Source: Paracoccaceae bacterium
GTDB lineage: Bacteria > Pseudomonadota > Alphaproteobacteria > Rhodobacterales > Rhodobacteraceae
Length of the DNA stretch: 64,000 nt
Reading direction: 5' to 3'
Assembly: GCA_902534325.1 (NCBI GenBank)
Contig: CACAPQ010000003.1
Span: forward strand, 30,376 to 94,375
A program made the position numbers and the translations under genes. Below, piece by piece: positions 1 to 10,299 of the stretch. The notes beneath the pieces were generated by a model. That model did no database searches, had not been told where the DNA came from, and was given only the letters and a program-made list of their open reading frames with translations. Numbering within the stretch: the first letter of the stretch is position 1; every line of letters starts with the position of its first letter.

Positions 1-36
1 TTTAGCAAGATAGACCAAATAACCAGTTTGGGACTG

Positions 37-1680
37 TTAAACCAATCGGGACATTTTTTTGGCGGCCCCAATAAAATCTCTAAACAAGGGATGAGTATCA
101 AATGGTTTTGATTTCAATTCTGGGTGAAACTGGACACCTATAAACCATGGATGATCTGCCCATTCTATGATTTCAGGCAGACGTCCATCTGGAGATATTC
201 CGGAGAAAATTAGGCCTGCACTTTCTAACTTTTTTTGGTATTTTGTATCGACTTCATATCGATGCCTATGCCGTTCTTCTATTTGAGATACTCCATAAAT
301 TGATGCAACCTTACTTCCATCCAGTAATGTTGCGTTGTAAGCACCTAGTCGCATCGTTCCGCCTTTATCATCGCTGACAGATCGTTCTATAGTTTGGTTG
401 CCTTGTATCCACTCTTTTAAATGGTAAACAACAGGTTCAAATCTTTTCTTGCCTGCCTCATGATCAAATTCCTCAGATCCGGCATTCTTATAGCCTACTA
501 CATTTCTCGCAGCTTCAATCACTGCCATTTGCATGCCAAGGCAGATCCCAAGATAAGGAACGTGATTTTCTCTCGCAAATTGAGCTGCCCTTATTTTACC
601 TTCCGTACCACGCTCTCCGAAGCCTCCCGGTACTAGAATTGCATTAAAACCTTGTAATTCTGACGTGGGATCTTTTTTATCAAAAGTCTCTGCATCTACC
701 CATTCGATATTAACTTTAACTCTGTTTGCTAAACCGCCGTGGGTCAGTGCCTCAGCTATTGATTTATATGCATCCTCAAGCTGCGTGTATTTGCCTACAA
801 TGGCAACGTTCACTTCACCCTCTGGATTATACACACGATCTGCGACGTCTTCCCAAATACTTAGATCTGGTTTTGGCGCAGGCGCGATATTAAATGCATC
901 AAGTACCGCCTGATCGAGCCCTTCACGGTTATATACGATTGGGGCCTCATATATTGATTTTAAATCCTGAGCTGCAATAACAGATTCAGGCCTTACATTG
1001 CAGAATAATGCTAATTTTTCGCGTTCTTTTTCAGGTATGGAGCCCTCCGACCTGCAGACTAAAATATCAGGCGCAATACCAATTGACCTCAACTCTTTAA
1101 CACTGTGTTGAGTAGGTTTTGTTTTGAGTTCACCACTCGCCTTAATAAAGGGAAGCAATGTCAAATGCATAAAGATACATTGGCCTCGAGGTTTATCTTG
1201 TGAAAACTGTCGAATAGCTTCGAAAAATGGTAAACCCTCAATATCTCCAACCGTTCCACCAATTTCACAGAGCATAAAATCGACTTCATCCTCTCCAATA
1301 GAGATAAATTCTTTAATTTCATTTGTAACATGGGGAATAACTTGGATAGTTTTGCCGAGGTAATCCCCTCGTCGTTCTTTTTCCAAAACATTTGAATAAA
1401 TACGGCCAGAAGAAACAGAATCAGTATACCGCGCTGCTACACCCGTAAATCTTTCATAATGTCCTAAATCCAAGTCCGTTTCTGCACCATCATCAGTTAC
1501 AAAAACTTCACCATGCTCGAACGGGCTCATAGTGCCAGGGTCTACATTTAAATATGGGTCTAGCTTTCTCAATCGGACTGAATAACCGCGCGATTGTAGC
1601 AAAGCTCCAAGCGCTGCAGATGCTAAGCCTTTTCCTAATGAGGAAACGACTCCACCTGTAATGAAAACAAACCTTGCTAT
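37..1680 (-). CDS. pyrG: CTP synthase with a non-canonical start codon
   Basis: Makes CTP from UTP, ATP and glutamine in the cytoplasm, the last step of pyrimidine nucleotide synthesis. The N-terminal synthase domain carries the phosphate-binding loop [10 protein letters not shown] and the stretch [16 protein letters not shown]. The C-terminal class I glutaminase domain has the nucleophile in GICLGMQ (about C380) and the His-Glu pair in GVQFHPE. The first ATG, GTG or TTG in frame is the TTG at 1602, but a start there would remove the phosphate loop. The reading frame extends in perfect family register to an ATA codon at 1680-1678, exactly where family members have their initiator Met ([10 protein letters not shown] versus the usual [10 protein letters not shown]). 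A TAG lies nine codons further upstream. Starting at ATA gives 547 residues, the normal length. It follows secG on the same strand, the usual Rhodobacterales order. The product is certain; the start codon is inferred. Confidence 0.95.
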   Translation of the reverse strand: MARFVFITGGVVSSLGKGLASAALGALLQSRGYSVRLRKLDPYLNVDPGTMSPFEHGEVFVTDDGAETDLDLGHYERFTGVAARYTDSVSSGRIYSNVLEKERRGDYLGKTIQVIPHVTNEIKEFISIGEDEVDFMLCEIGGTVGDIEGLPFFEAIRQFSQDKPRGQCIFMHLTLLPFIKASGELKTKPTQHSVKELRSIGIAPDILVCRSEGSIPEKEREKLALFCNVRPESVIAAQDLKSIYEAPIVYNREGLDQAVLDAFNIAPAPKPDLSIWEDVADRVYNPEGEVNVAIVGKYTQLEDAYKSIAEALTHGGLANRVKVNIEWVDAETFDKKDPTSELQGFNAILVPGGFGERGTEGKIRAAQFARENHVPYLGICLGMQMAVIEAARNVVGYKNAGSEEFDHEAGKKRFEPVVYHLKEWIQGNQTIERSVSDDKGGTMRLGAYNATLLDGSKVASIYGVSQIEERHRHRYEVDTKYQKKLESAGLIFSGISPDGRLPEIIEWADHPWFIGVQFHPELKSKPFDTHPLFRDFIGAAKKMSRLV

Positions 1681-1688
1681 CTTGATGA

Positions 1689-1692
1689 CCCC
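1689..1692 (-). promoter_or_regulatory. Candidate ribosome binding site for pyrG
   Basis: On the minus strand a GGGG run lies eight bases before the ATA codon proposed as the pyrG start, which is good Shine-Dalgarno spacing. The alternative AUC codon two triplets upstream would be only two bases from it. The run is short and could be chance, so it supports the ATA choice only weakly. Confidence 0.35.
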
Positions 1693-1834
1693 GCAGTTAT
1701 CGTTCTAATTTTGACACACGTGGGCGAATTTATCACCCACCTACGGGATTTAATGAATAAAGGATTCGCCGCAGTTTGGCAACTGAGCGTCTATATGATG
1801 GTGCCCAATTGAAACAAATATCTACTTATTGTGT

Positions 1835-2209
1835 CTAATCTGCACTTGGAACAAGAGGTGCGCCTTCACCCTTAACTGGTGGCAACAACTCATCTGTTGG
1901 AGGAAGTAAAGCGTCGGTATCTATTTCTTCAGCCTGACTTTCATTTCCCAAGCGATCGAAAATTGACGATGAGTTTGCATTCCTAGAAGCTATTATTGTG
2001 AGCGACATTGAAGTGATAATAAATGCAATGGCCAAAACCCAAGTTATTTTGGTGAGCGCGGTTGCCGCTCCGCGTCCAGACATAATACCATCGCCACCGC
2101 CACCGCCGCCACCAAGGCCCAGACCTCCACCTTCAGAGCGTTGGAGCAATACAATTCCGACTAACGCCAAAGCGAGTATCAGATGAATTGTTAATACTAT
2201 GTTTTCCAT
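1835..2209 (-). CDS. secG: Protein-export membrane protein SecG
   Basis: Small auxiliary subunit of the SecYEG translocon in the inner membrane. The 124-residue product has two hydrophobic segments (about residues 3-22 and 55-75) separated by the typical glycine-rich loop, which starts just after LLQRSEGGG and includes seven consecutive glycines, then an MSGRGAA stretch found in alphaproteobacterial SecG. The C-terminal tail of roughly 45 residues is acidic and proline-rich (two LPP repeats), longer than in E. coli SecG but common in this group. The glycine run makes the DNA GC-rich and low-complexity at about 2090-2130. It lies directly upstream of pyrG on the same strand, separated by about 150 bases in which I see no further gene. 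Confidence 0.92.
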   Translation of the reverse strand: MENIVLTIHLILALALVGIVLLQRSEGGGLGLGGGGGGGDGIMSGRGAATALTKITWVLAIAFIITSMSLTIIASRNANSSSIFDRLGNESQAEEIDTDALLPPTDELLPPVKGEGAPLVPSAD

Positions 2210-2314
2210 AACATGCCGCCTGATCTATTCAGGAGTTAGATATTGAAGTTTTTTACTGGGGGCAAGTGCTGTTAACTCTAGACAAAAAGAATTAAGCTAA
2301 TCATAATTCTGGTT

Positions 2315-2929
2315 ATGCCACACGATGTTGAAAAACATAGTCATTCTCTGCTACCATCTGACCCAGAACTAAAAGTTAAAGCCCTAGAAACTGCGCTTGT
2401 AAAACGAGGTTTAATTGACCCGGCTGCACTCGATGAAATTATTGATACATACCAAAATAAAATTGGCCCCAAAAATGGGGCGACAATAGTTGCCAAAGCG
2501 TTGTTGGATAAAAATTTCAAAAAAGCTTTAATAGGTGATCCAATGCAAATTTTGGAAAAACATGGGTTTTTGGGTCGACAAGGTGAGCATATTAAAGTTA
2601 TAGAGAACACTCCAGAACTTCATAATATTGTGGTTTGTACTTTATGCAGTTGTTATCCTTGGCCGCTGCTTGGGATTCCTCCCACTTGGTACAAATCTGA
2701 TGAATATCGCTCTCGTGTCGTCAGAGAACCCAGAAAGTGCTTGTTAGAGTTCGGCGTAACTTTACCCGAAAATACTAAAGTTAGGGTGTGGGATTCTACT
2801 GCTGAAATAAGATATTTGGTGCTTCCCATTTTACCTGATAAATACAAAGATTTCGATGAAGAGCAACTCTCAGAAATAATCTCACGAGATGCGATGATTG
2901 GAACGGCATTAATTGGTGATCAATCTTGA
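2315..2929 (+). CDS. nthA: Nitrile hydratase alpha subunit, cobalt type
   Basis: Catalytic metal-binding subunit of nitrile hydratase, which hydrates nitriles to amides in the cytoplasm. The metal-binding claw is VCTLCSCYPW, with C108, C111 and C113. The Thr at 109 (CTLCSC rather than CSLCSC) is the established marker of the low-spin cobalt class. At 204 residues it has the usual family length, and the region after the claw (LGIPPTWYKSDEYRSRVV) is typical. It is the first gene of a three-gene cluster, and its TGA overlaps the TTG start of the beta subunit. No cobalt transporter or amidase gene is adjacent in this window. Substrate range cannot be read from sequence. Confidence 0.95.
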   Translation: MPHDVEKHSHSLLPSDPELKVKALETALVKRGLIDPAALDEIIDTYQNKIGPKNGATIVAKALLDKNFKKALIGDPMQILEKHGFLGRQGEHIKVIENTPELHNIVVCTLCSCYPWPLLGIPPTWYKSDEYRSRVVREPRKCLLEFGVTLPENTKVRVWDSTAEIRYLVLPILPDKYKDFDEEQLSEIISRDAMIGTALIGDQS

Positions 2930-3606
2930 GCCGGGTTCATGACATGGGTGGGCGTTACGGCGATGTAGCTATTCAACCGGCCTCAATCACAGATAAGACT
3001 TTTAAAGAAACATGGCATGCCAGAGCTTTGGCTGTGACTTTGGCAACAGGGTCTCTTAGGCAATGGAACTTAGATATGTCACGTCACGCAAGAGAATGCC
3101 TGCCTCCCAAAGATTATTGCGCATTTTCGTATTATGATAAATGGATTTCTGCACTGGCAAACCTTTTAGTGGCGAAGGGGGTTATTAGTCCGGATGAGTT
3201 TTTAGATCCAATCCAAAAAATGCATCCGTTAAGTAGCAGGAAACTTCTTGCTGCGGATGTGGCTGGGGTTTTGAGTAAAGGTGCACCTACTTCCAGATCT
3301 GTAGAGGGTTCCCCCAAATTTTTGGTAGGTCAAAGCGTAAAAACAAGACGTGCCGATAATAAATTTATTTCTGGTGGCCATACGCGATTGCCAAAATATG
3401 TCGAAAGATGTGAAGGTAAAATCGAAATTTGTCATGGTGCGCATGTATTCCCAGACACGCATGCGCATGATTTAGGCGAGCAACCTGAACATCTCTACAC
3501 AGTTTCGTTTTTAACATCTGAACTTTGGGAAAGCCCTGAAAATCCAAGTGATACTTTATGTGTAGACATTTGGGAAAGTTATATGGAGCCAGTGAATGAC
3601 CCTTAA
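2926..3606 (+). CDS. nthB: Nitrile hydratase beta subunit
   Basis: Partner subunit that forms the active alpha-beta nitrile hydratase. The product begins SRVHDMGGRYG, matching the family N-terminus (xGxHDMGG), and ends with the VDIWESYMEP signature of the C-terminal SH3-like barrel. At 226 residues it is full length. The start is a TTG sharing bases with the stop of nthA (TTGA overlap), implying translational coupling; the next in-frame ATG lies inside the conserved HDMGG and would truncate it. The last 11 bases overlap the accessory gene downstream. Confidence 0.93.
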   Translation: MSRVHDMGGRYGDVAIQPASITDKTFKETWHARALAVTLATGSLRQWNLDMSRHARECLPPKDYCAFSYYDKWISALANLLVAKGVISPDEFLDPIQKMHPLSSRKLLAADVAGVLSKGAPTSRSVEGSPKFLVGQSVKTRRADNKFISGGHTRLPKYVERCEGKIEICHGAHVFPDTHAHDLGEQPEHLYTVSFLTSELWESPENPSDTLCVDIWESYMEPVNDP

Positions 3607-3928
3607 GGCTGAGTATCGACCTTTTCATGAACCATGGCATGCACAAATTTTTGCATTGACGGTGCATCTCAACGAGCAAGGTCATTTTGATTGGAAAGAT
3701 TGGTCAAAGGCTTTTAGTGGTGCTCTATCGTCAAAAGGATCCAAAGAATTGATAATTAACGACGATGACTACTACCTAATATGGTTGAGAACATTAGAAC
3801 GGTTTTTGGGAGAAACTGTAAATATTCAGTCTGATGAAATAATTCAATATTTTCAAGACTGGCGGGCAGCATTTCTCAATACTCCACATGGCCAACCTGT
3901 AAAATTAGAGAATTTACCTGCTGATTAG
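3596..3928 (+). CDS. Nitrile hydratase accessory protein (beta-like activator)
   Basis: Small 110-residue protein resembling the N-terminal half of the nitrile hydratase beta subunit, with the motif FHEPWHAQIFALTVHL and the following FDWKDWSKAFS. In characterised cobalt enzymes, proteins of this kind (P14K, NhlE and similar) escort cobalt into the alpha subunit by subunit exchange. The start ATG lies inside the end of nthB, an 11-base overlap, so the three genes are almost certainly co-translated. No terminator is obvious in the roughly 75 bases before purA. Family assignment is firm; the cobalt-chaperone role is inferred from the family. Confidence 0.85.
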   Translation: MTLKAEYRPFHEPWHAQIFALTVHLNEQGHFDWKDWSKAFSGALSSKGSKELIINDDDYYLIWLRTLERFLGETVNIQSDEIIQYFQDWRAAFLNTPHGQPVKLENLPAD

Positions 3929-4005
3929 TTTATAGTCTATTATTTAGTTCCTTTCTTTGATGAACAGAGCTATATGTCAGCGCGTTTGATGGAAGGAAAA
4001 TGTTA

Positions 4006-5298
4006 ATGGCAAACGTTGTAGTTGTCGGCGCTCAGTGGGGAGATGAAGGTAAGGGAAAAATTGTTGACTGGCTTAGTGAAAGGGCCGATATTATTGTTCG
4101 CTTTCAAGGTGGCCACAACGCCGGGCATACTCTCGTTATTGATGGGAAGACTTACAAATTACACGCCCTTCCGTCCGGCGTGGTAAGGGGAGGTAAACTA
4201 TCAGTCATTGGAAATGGTGTGGTTTTAGACCCTTGGCATTTGATCGAGGAAATAAAAATAGTTAGTTCGCAGGGCGTTGATATATCTCCAGAAAATTTAA
4301 TCATAGCCGAAAATACACCACTTATCTTACCTATTCACGGAGAATTAGATCGTGCTCGTGAGGGCTTAAACAAAGTTGCCAAAATTGGGACTACTGGAAG
4401 AGGCATTGGGCCAGCTTATGAAGATAAGGTGGGCAGAAGAGCTATACGTGTAGCTGATTTGGCGGATCGATCTACTTTAGAGGCTCGCATTGATAGATTA
4501 CTGCTGCACCATAATACTCTACGAAGAGGAATGGAGCTTGAAGAAATTGATAAATCAGGTTTAGTTGCTGACTTGCATGAAATTGCGCCGACTATTTTAA
4601 AATACTCTGCCCCAGTTTGGAAAGTTCTGAACGAAAAAAGAAAGGCGGGAAACCGAATTCTTTTTGAGGGTGCACAAGGAGCCTTGCTAGATATTGATTT
4701 TGGAACTTACCCATTTGTTACATCGTCCAACGTTATTGCGGGTCAGGCGGCGACTGGTTCGGGCCTCGGGCCCAATGGTATTGATTTTGTTTTAGGGATT
4801 GTGAAAGCCTACACGACTAGGGTTGGAGAAGGCCCTTTCCCTACGGAATTAGACGATAATGATGGCACTCGTTTGGGGAAAAGAGGACATGAATTTGGCA
4901 CCACAACAGGCCGCAAGCGCCGGTGTGGTTGGTTTGATGCTGTATTGGTTCGACAAACTTGTGCGACTTCCGGTGTGACTGGTATTTCTCTTACAAAACT
5001 TGATGTTTTGGACGGTTTTAAAAAACTTAAAATCTGTATTGGATACGAACTTGATGGAGAAAATCTTGATTACCTGCCTACTGCCGCGGATCAGCAAGCA
5101 CGATGCAAACCAATTTATGAAGAAATATCTGGCTGGGCCGAAAGTACAGACGGTGCAAGGTCATGGGCAGATTTGCCAGCCAATGCAATTAAGTACGTTC
5201 GTAGAATTGAAGAGTTGATAGATTGCCCTGTGGCACTAGTATCTACTTCTCCTGAACGTGATGATACAATTCTGGTAACGGACCCTTTTGAGGATTGA
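4006..5298 (+). CDS. purA: Adenylosuccinate synthetase
   Basis: GTP-dependent ligation of IMP and aspartate to adenylosuccinate, the committed step to AMP. It begins [18 protein letters not shown], which contains the glycine-rich GTP loop, and shows the IMP-binding GGHNAGHT and [11 protein letters not shown] motifs; with this start it has 430 residues, the family length. An ATG six bases upstream (4000) is in frame, but the Shine-Dalgarno GGAAGGA at 3991-3997 is eight bases from the ATG at 4006 and only two from the first, so the second is chosen. A DUF2842 gene follows five bases after the stop. Confidence 0.97.
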   Translation: MANVVVVGAQWGDEGKGKIVDWLSERADIIVRFQGGHNAGHTLVIDGKTYKLHALPSGVVRGGKLSVIGNGVVLDPWHLIEEIKIVSSQGVDISPENLIIAENTPLILPIHGELDRAREGLNKVAKIGTTGRGIGPAYEDKVGRRAIRVADLADRSTLEARIDRLLLHHNTLRRGMELEEIDKSGLVADLHEIAPTILKYSAPVWKVLNEKRKAGNRILFEGAQGALLDIDFGTYPFVTSSNVIAGQAATGSGLGPNGIDFVLGIVKAYTTRVGEGPFPTELDDNDGTRLGKRGHEFGTTTGRKRRCGWFDAVLVRQTCATSGVTGISLTKLDVLDGFKKLKICIGYELDGENLDYLPTAADQQARCKPIYEEISGWAESTDGARSWADLPANAIKYVRRIEELIDCPVALVSTSPERDDTILVTDPFED

Positions 5299-5302
5299 TA
5301 AA

Positions 5303-5512
5303 ATGTCTTACAAACTTAAACGGCGATTATCTTTGTTGATTTTGGTATTTGGATTGCCGGTGTATATAATCTTGATCGTAAATTTGATATCGAGTTTTAA
5401 CAGGCCAAATTTCGTTGTGGAGTTATTAATATATCTTTTATCTGGCGTTGTTTGGGCCTTTCCATTGAAATCAGTTTTTCGGGGCGTTGGGCAGGCAGAG
5501 GAAGAACCATAG
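5303..5512 (+). CDS. DUF2842 family small membrane protein
   Basis: A 69-residue protein with two predicted membrane helices (about residues 9-29 and 37-53) and the closing motif FRGVGQAEEEP. The pattern MSYKxKRRLSLLILVFGLPVY followed by FVVELLIYLLSGVVWAFPLK matches what I recall of DUF2842, a short alphaproteobacterial family of unknown function that often follows purA. The ATG at 5303 lies five bases after the purA stop, so it is probably in the same transcript. Function unknown. Confidence 0.75.
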   Translation: MSYKLKRRLSLLILVFGLPVYIILIVNLISSFNRPNFVVELLIYLLSGVVWAFPLKSVFRGVGQAEEEP

Positions 5513-5636
5513 TGCAGCAAATAATCTTTACTGTATAAAATTATTGTTTCTATTCTACATACTCTAAAATCTAATTATAATTTTATTTGAATAAAATTCA
5601 AAAGTGCTTACGACACTGAGTTATGAAGTATGTGGG

Positions 5637-7301
5637 ATGATTGTGAATACTGATTACGTAATTGTTGGTGCTGGTAGCGCTGGTTGCGCTATTGCTTTTA
5701 GACTTACTGAAGCCGGATACAAAGTTACAGTAATTGAATTTGGAGGTGGCGACGGTAGTCCATTAATACAAATGCCAGCCGCTTTGAGTTATCCAATGAA
5801 TATGCAGCGTTATGATTGGGGCTACTGGTCAGAACCCGAGCCGCATCTGGGTGGAAGAAAGCTGGCTTGTCCAAGAGGAAAAGTTCTTGGTGGATCTTCG
5901 AGTATAAATGGAATGGTTTATGTGAGAGGGCACGCAAAAGACTTTGATAATTGGGCTGAAATGGGTGCCATTGGATGGTCATCTGCAGATGTTTTGCCAT
6001 ATTATAAACGACTAGAAAACTGGGATAGTGCAGGTCACAATGAAGAAAAAAGCTATCGCGGTACAAATGGGCCTTTAAATATAACAAGGGGTACAAGAAT
6101 AAATCCATTGAATTTGGCATTTGAAAAGGCTGGGCAGCAAGCAGGTTACCATACAACTTTGGATTATAATGGGCAGCAACAAGAGGGTTTTGGTCCTATG
6201 GACCAAACTATAAAAAATGGAAAACGATGGTCCAGTGCTAAAGCTTATCTAGAACCGGCTATAAAATCTGGTAAATGTCAAATTATTAGAGGTTTAGTTA
6301 CAAAAATTATTATAAATAAAAAGCAAGCTGTAGGCGTTGAATATCTTCAAAATGGAAAAACTGAATGTGTTTATGCTTCTAAAGAGGTCATAATTGCTGC
6401 CTCCGCAATAAATTCTCCCAAAATTCTTTTATTGTCGGGCATAGGCCCGGCAGAAGAATTAAAAACTAATGGAATTGAAGTAATAGCAGATCGTCCCGGA
6501 GTTGGGAAAAATTTACAAGACCACTTAGAACTTTACATCCAAATGATGGCAAAAACTCCTGTTTCATTGTACAAATATTGGAACCCACTTGGAAAGGCTT
6601 GGGTGGGTCTGCAATGGCTACTTTCTAAATCAGGTCCAGGCGCATCCAATCAATTTGAGAGTGCTGCATTCATCAGATCTAAGGCTGGGGTTGAGTATCC
6701 TGATATTCAGTATCATTTCTTACCACTAGCTGTTCGCTATGATGGAAAACTACCGGTAAAAGGGCACGGTTTCCAGGCACATGTTGGTCCAATGCGAAGT
6801 AAATCTAGGGGGTATGTGAGTCTTCGATCTAATAATCCAACAGAAGCTCCCAAAATTCAATTTAATTACATGTCTCATGAAAGCGATTGGTCAGACTTTC
6901 GAAATTGTATCCGTTTAACTAGAGAGATTTTTTCTCAACCTGCATTTAAGCCCTTTGCTGATAGCGAAATTTCTCCAGGTAAAGCAATTCAAAGCGATGA
7001 AAATTTAAATGATTTTATCCGGGATAATGTCGAAAGTGCTTATCATCCTTGTGGCACTTGTAAAATGGGTAATAAAACAGATCCGATGAGTGTAGTTGAT
7101 TCCGAGACGCGTGTGATTGGGGTTGATAAATTGCGAGTGGCGGACAGTAGTATATTTCCACAAATTACAAACGGTAATTTGAATGCACCATCCATTATGG
7201 TTGGAGAGAAAGCTAGCGATCATATACTTGGAAAAGACTTATTGCCTAGATCAAACGATGTTCCATGGATCCATCCAGATTGGCAAACCAGCCAGCGTTA
7301 A
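5637..7301 (+). CDS. betA: Choline dehydrogenase-like GMC oxidoreductase
   Basis: FAD-dependent glucose-methanol-choline family enzyme. Closest in architecture to choline dehydrogenase, which oxidises choline to betaine aldehyde at the membrane. Residues 5-16 hold the FAD dinucleotide fold ([12 protein letters not shown]), followed by GMC signature 1 in [20 protein letters not shown] and signature 2 near GIGPAEEL. The C-terminal catalytic His lies in [10 protein letters not shown] and the catalytic Asn region in [14 protein letters not shown]. Starting at the ATG in MIVNTDY gives 554 residues, the usual BetA length. No betB, betI or choline transporter gene is adjacent, so choline as substrate is inferred from similarity; another alcohol is possible. 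Its TAA overlaps the end of the convergent MFS gene by four bases. Confidence 0.8.
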   Translation: MIVNTDYVIVGAGSAGCAIAFRLTEAGYKVTVIEFGGGDGSPLIQMPAALSYPMNMQRYDWGYWSEPEPHLGGRKLACPRGKVLGGSSSINGMVYVRGHAKDFDNWAEMGAIGWSSADVLPYYKRLENWDSAGHNEEKSYRGTNGPLNITRGTRINPLNLAFEKAGQQAGYHTTLDYNGQQQEGFGPMDQTIKNGKRWSSAKAYLEPAIKSGKCQIIRGLVTKIIINKKQAVGVEYLQNGKTECVYASKEVIIAASAINSPKILLLSGIGPAEELKTNGIEVIADRPGVGKNLQDHLELYIQMMAKTPVSLYKYWNPLGKAWVGLQWLLSKSGPGASNQFESAAFIRSKAGVEYPDIQYHFLPLAVRYDGKLPVKGHGFQAHVGPMRSKSRGYVSLRSNNPTEAPKIQFNYMSHESDWSDFRNCIRLTREIFSQPAFKPFADSEISPGKAIQSDENLNDFIRDNVESAYHPCGTCKMGNKTDPMSVVDSETRVIGVDKLRVADSSIFPQITNGNLNAPSIMVGEKASDHILGKDLLPRSNDVPWIHPDWQTSQR

Positions 7302-8515
7302 GCCTCTAAAAGTTTCTTTCTATAACTCACGTAAGCAACTGAACATAGACCACAAAATACTGATACCCACATCAACATAATCAGTGGGACTTCACTACTT
7401 CCAGGTATCAAAATAAAGTTTGCAATGGCAGAAAGACCTGCGCCTCCACCTATCATGATTGCACTCCCCAAACCAGCGGCTGTGCCTGCAAGTTTTGGGT
7501 TAATTGACATCATGGCAGCTGTAGCATTGGGGATAGACATTCCATTTCCGAGGCCTACAAGTGTCATAAAGCCAAAAAATGATAACATTGATCCTTGACC
7601 TAAGAAACTTATAGTCAGAGATACAGAAACACCTAATAATGCAGTTGTTACGCCTAAAAAAATCATTTTGTCTAACCCTATTTTAGTTGAAAACCTGCCA
7701 GACAAGAAATTTCCTAATATGTAACCGATTGCAGGTGCTCCAAACCAAAAACCCAAATCTTTTGGTTCAAGCCCAAATACTTCATTTCCTACGAATGGAG
7801 CACCGCCCAGATAAGAGAAAAAAGCACCTGAAACGAAAGCGCTTGATAGACAGTATCCCCAAAACCTTTTTGATCTTAAAAGAGAAGGGTAAGTGCTGAT
7901 TTGTTCCAGAAAACTTTGGTTATGGTCTGATAAGGTTTCTCCAACATCAAAAAAGGCGATTATCAGTATCACTAGTCCAAGTAGACATAAAACCCAAAAA
8001 CTAGCCTCCCAACCATATTGATAATCAAGTAGCCCTCCAATAGCAGGTCCGACCATAGGGACTAAGGCCATTCCCATAGTTACATAGGCAATCTTTGAGC
8101 CGGCTTTTTCGATACTTTCTGTGGTATCTCTAACAATTGCTCTAGCCAAAACCATGCAACTTGCGGAAATGGCTTGAAATACACGTAAAAGTAGAAACTG
8201 TGCCGTGCTTGTTACAAAAACTGTGGCTAGAGTAGATAAACAAAAAATAATAAGCGACCAAAGTATCAAAGGTCTTCGGCCAAATTGATCAGAGAAAGGT
8301 CCAATTATTAATTGCAGTACAGCACTACTTGCCAAATAAATACCAACCGATAGTCCCAAGATACTAGTGGAGGAGTTTAAATCCGACGCAATATTTGGAA
8401 GACTTGGCAAAAATATATTCATAGTGAGAGCTGAAATACTTGCCAGTAAGATTAGAGTGAAAATGTGTGGAGGGGTTGATCGGTTCAGAAACCGCACTTC
8501 TTTATGTTTTTTCAT
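7298..8515 (-). CDS. Bcr/CflA-type MFS drug efflux transporter
   Basis: Inner-membrane proton-driven exporter of 405 residues with about 12 hydrophobic segments. The motif A of drug:proton antiporters is present as [11 protein letters not shown] after the second helix, and the first helix contains [11 protein letters not shown], characteristic of the Bcr/CflA subgroup. A second conserved element is RAIVRDTTE. It is convergent with the betA-like gene, so no operon partner is evident. The substrate cannot be told from sequence; members export bicyclomycin, chloramphenicol, sulfonamides or metabolites. Confidence 0.82.
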   Translation of the reverse strand: MKKHKEVRFLNRSTPPHIFTLILLASISALTMNIFLPSLPNIASDLNSSTSILGLSVGIYLASSAVLQLIIGPFSDQFGRRPLILWSLIIFCLSTLATVFVTSTAQFLLLRVFQAISASCMVLARAIVRDTTESIEKAGSKIAYVTMGMALVPMVGPAIGGLLDYQYGWEASFWVLCLLGLVILIIAFFDVGETLSDHNQSFLEQISTYPSLLRSKRFWGYCLSSAFVSGAFFSYLGGAPFVGNEVFGLEPKDLGFWFGAPAIGYILGNFLSGRFSTKIGLDKMIFLGVTTALLGVSVSLTISFLGQGSMLSFFGFMTLVGLGNGMSIPNATAAMMSINPKLAGTAAGLGSAIMIGGGAGLSAIANFILIPGSSEVPLIMLMWVSVFCGLCSVAYVSYRKKLLEA

Positions 8516-8689
8516 GTTGTGACGGTAGGGATTTGTATCTCAATGTCCAGCAAAATAAGTATAAATGTTCAAAAGCATAAACTTACCTATCGTAAAAATT
8601 TTTCGACTTTTTTAGTTCAATCTTTCATTAATTAGCCTATTACTAATTTTATTGTTAGATTGGCTGCGTGTACGAATACGAGGTAAGTA

Positions 8690-10222
8690 ATGAGTGATAT
8701 TTTAGCAGAACTCGAAAAAAGAAGAGCTGAAGCACGATTAGGAGGTGGTCAGCAGCGTATTGATGCACAACACGCAAAAGGAAAACTAACGTCGAGGGAG
8801 CGTATCGAAATTTTATTGGATGAGGGATCATTTGAAGAATTTGACATGTTTGTAGTGCATCGTTGTGAAGATTTTGGGATGGCTGATCAAAGACCAGCTG
8901 GTGACGGAGTTGTAACCGGTTGGGGTACGATCAATGGTCGAATGGTTTATGTGTTTTCCCAAGATTTTACAGTTTTCGGGGGGTCTTTATCTGAGACACA
9001 TGCTCAGAAAATTTGTAAAATCATGGATATGGCCATGCAGAATGGGGCGCCAGTTATTGGTATAAATGACTCTGGAGGCGCGAGGATCCAAGAGGGTGTA
9101 GCGTCTCTTGCTGGGTATGCCGAAGTTTTCCAACGAAATGTTTTGGCATCTGGAGTAATTCCACAAATTTCAGTGATAATGGGTCCTTGTGCGGGTGGAG
9201 CAGTCTATTCTCCTGCAATGACAGATTTTATTTTTATGGTAAAAGATAGTTCTTACATGTTTGTCACCGGTCCAGACGTTGTCAAAACAGTTACAAATGA
9301 AGTGGTCTCGGCCGAAGAACTGGGAGGAGCGTCCACGCACACAAAAAAATCGTCAGTTGCAGATGGTGCTTTCGAAAACGATGTTGAGGCGCTTGCCGAA
9401 ATTCGGCGGCTTATGGATTTTTTACCACAAAATAATCGTGAAAAAGCTCCTGTACGTCCGTTTTTTGATGACCCCAATAGGATTGAGCTATCGCTTGATA
9501 CGTTAATCCCTGAAAACCCAAACACCCCATACGATATGAAAGAACTAATTGTGAAAGTCGCGGATGAAAGCGATTTTTATGAAATACAAGAGGATTTTGC
9601 GAAAAATATAATAATTGGTTTTATTCGCCTCGAAGGTCAGACAATTGGTGTTGTTGCAAACCAACCCATGGTACTGGCTGGTTGTTTAGATATAGACAGC
9701 TCAAGAAAAGCAGCCCGATTTGTCAGGTTCTGTGATGCTTTTGAAATCCCTATTTTGACATTGGTTGATGTCCCTGGTTTTTTACCTGGAACATCCCAAG
9801 AATATGGTGGTGTTATTAAGCACGGTGCAAAACTGCTATTCGCCTATGGTGAAGCAACGGTTCCCAAAGTTACGGTCATAACTAGGAAAGCGTATGGTGG
9901 TGCTTACGATGTTATGTCCTCCAAGCATTTAAGAGGAGATTTCAACTATGCATGGCCTACTGCTGAAATTGCGGTTATGGGAGCAAAAGGGGCAACCGAA
10001 ATAGTACATAGGGACGATCTTGGGAATGAAAAAAAGATTGCTAAGCATACTGCTGACTACGAGGAACGTTTCGCTAACCCATTTGTAGCAGCAGAGCGCG
10101 GATTTATAGATGAAGTTATACAGCCGCGAAGTACCAGAAAGCGAATTTCGAGGGCATTTGCAGCTCTTCGTGGAAAGCAACTTAAAAATCCATGGAAAAA
10201 ACATGACAACATACCTCTATAA
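8690..10222 (+). CDS. pccB: Propionyl-CoA carboxylase beta chain
   Basis: Carboxyltransferase subunit that moves CO2 from carboxybiotin to propionyl-CoA, giving methylmalonyl-CoA. The 510-residue product has the tandem crotonase-like folds of the family: the acyl-CoA site around [12 protein letters not shown] and [12 protein letters not shown] in the N-domain, and the biotin-binding region around [20 protein letters not shown] and [10 protein letters not shown] in the C-domain. GAGG-like Shine-Dalgarno bases (cgaggtaagta) precede the ATG. It heads a plus-strand run of pccB, a small unknown gene, pccA and then the mutase, which forms the propionate-to-succinate route. The 174 bases upstream separate it from a divergent gene and should hold its promoter. 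Confidence 0.96.
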   Translation: MSDILAELEKRRAEARLGGGQQRIDAQHAKGKLTSRERIEILLDEGSFEEFDMFVVHRCEDFGMADQRPAGDGVVTGWGTINGRMVYVFSQDFTVFGGSLSETHAQKICKIMDMAMQNGAPVIGINDSGGARIQEGVASLAGYAEVFQRNVLASGVIPQISVIMGPCAGGAVYSPAMTDFIFMVKDSSYMFVTGPDVVKTVTNEVVSAEELGGASTHTKKSSVADGAFENDVEALAEIRRLMDFLPQNNREKAPVRPFFDDPNRIELSLDTLIPENPNTPYDMKELIVKVADESDFYEIQEDFAKNIIIGFIRLEGQTIGVVANQPMVLAGCLDIDSSRKAARFVRFCDAFEIPILTLVDVPGFLPGTSQEYGGVIKHGAKLLFAYGEATVPKVTVITRKAYGGAYDVMSSKHLRGDFNYAWPTAEIAVMGAKGATEIVHRDDLGNEKKIAKHTADYEERFANPFVAAERGFIDEVIQPRSTRKRISRAFAALRGKQLKNPWKKHDNIPL

Positions 10223-10299
10223 GAAGTAATGAATGGTTTTTTTAGATTTTAATAAATTGATAATTTGATGCAATTTGTAGTCTTTTTTAAGGAGAAATA

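Noticed and set aside
37..1602. pyrG starting at the TTG at 1602
   Set aside because: This would delete the conserved phosphate-binding loop that is encoded in frame immediately upstream.
1720..1745. GTGGG/CCCAC stem between secG and pyrG as a terminator
   Set aside because: Only five pairs with an 11-base loop and no T tail; the two genes are probably co-transcribed.
5579..5602. AT-rich palindrome before the betA-like gene as a BetI operator
   Set aside because: AATTTTATT-TG-AATAAAATT does not resemble the known BetI site and such palindromes arise easily in AT-rich spacers.
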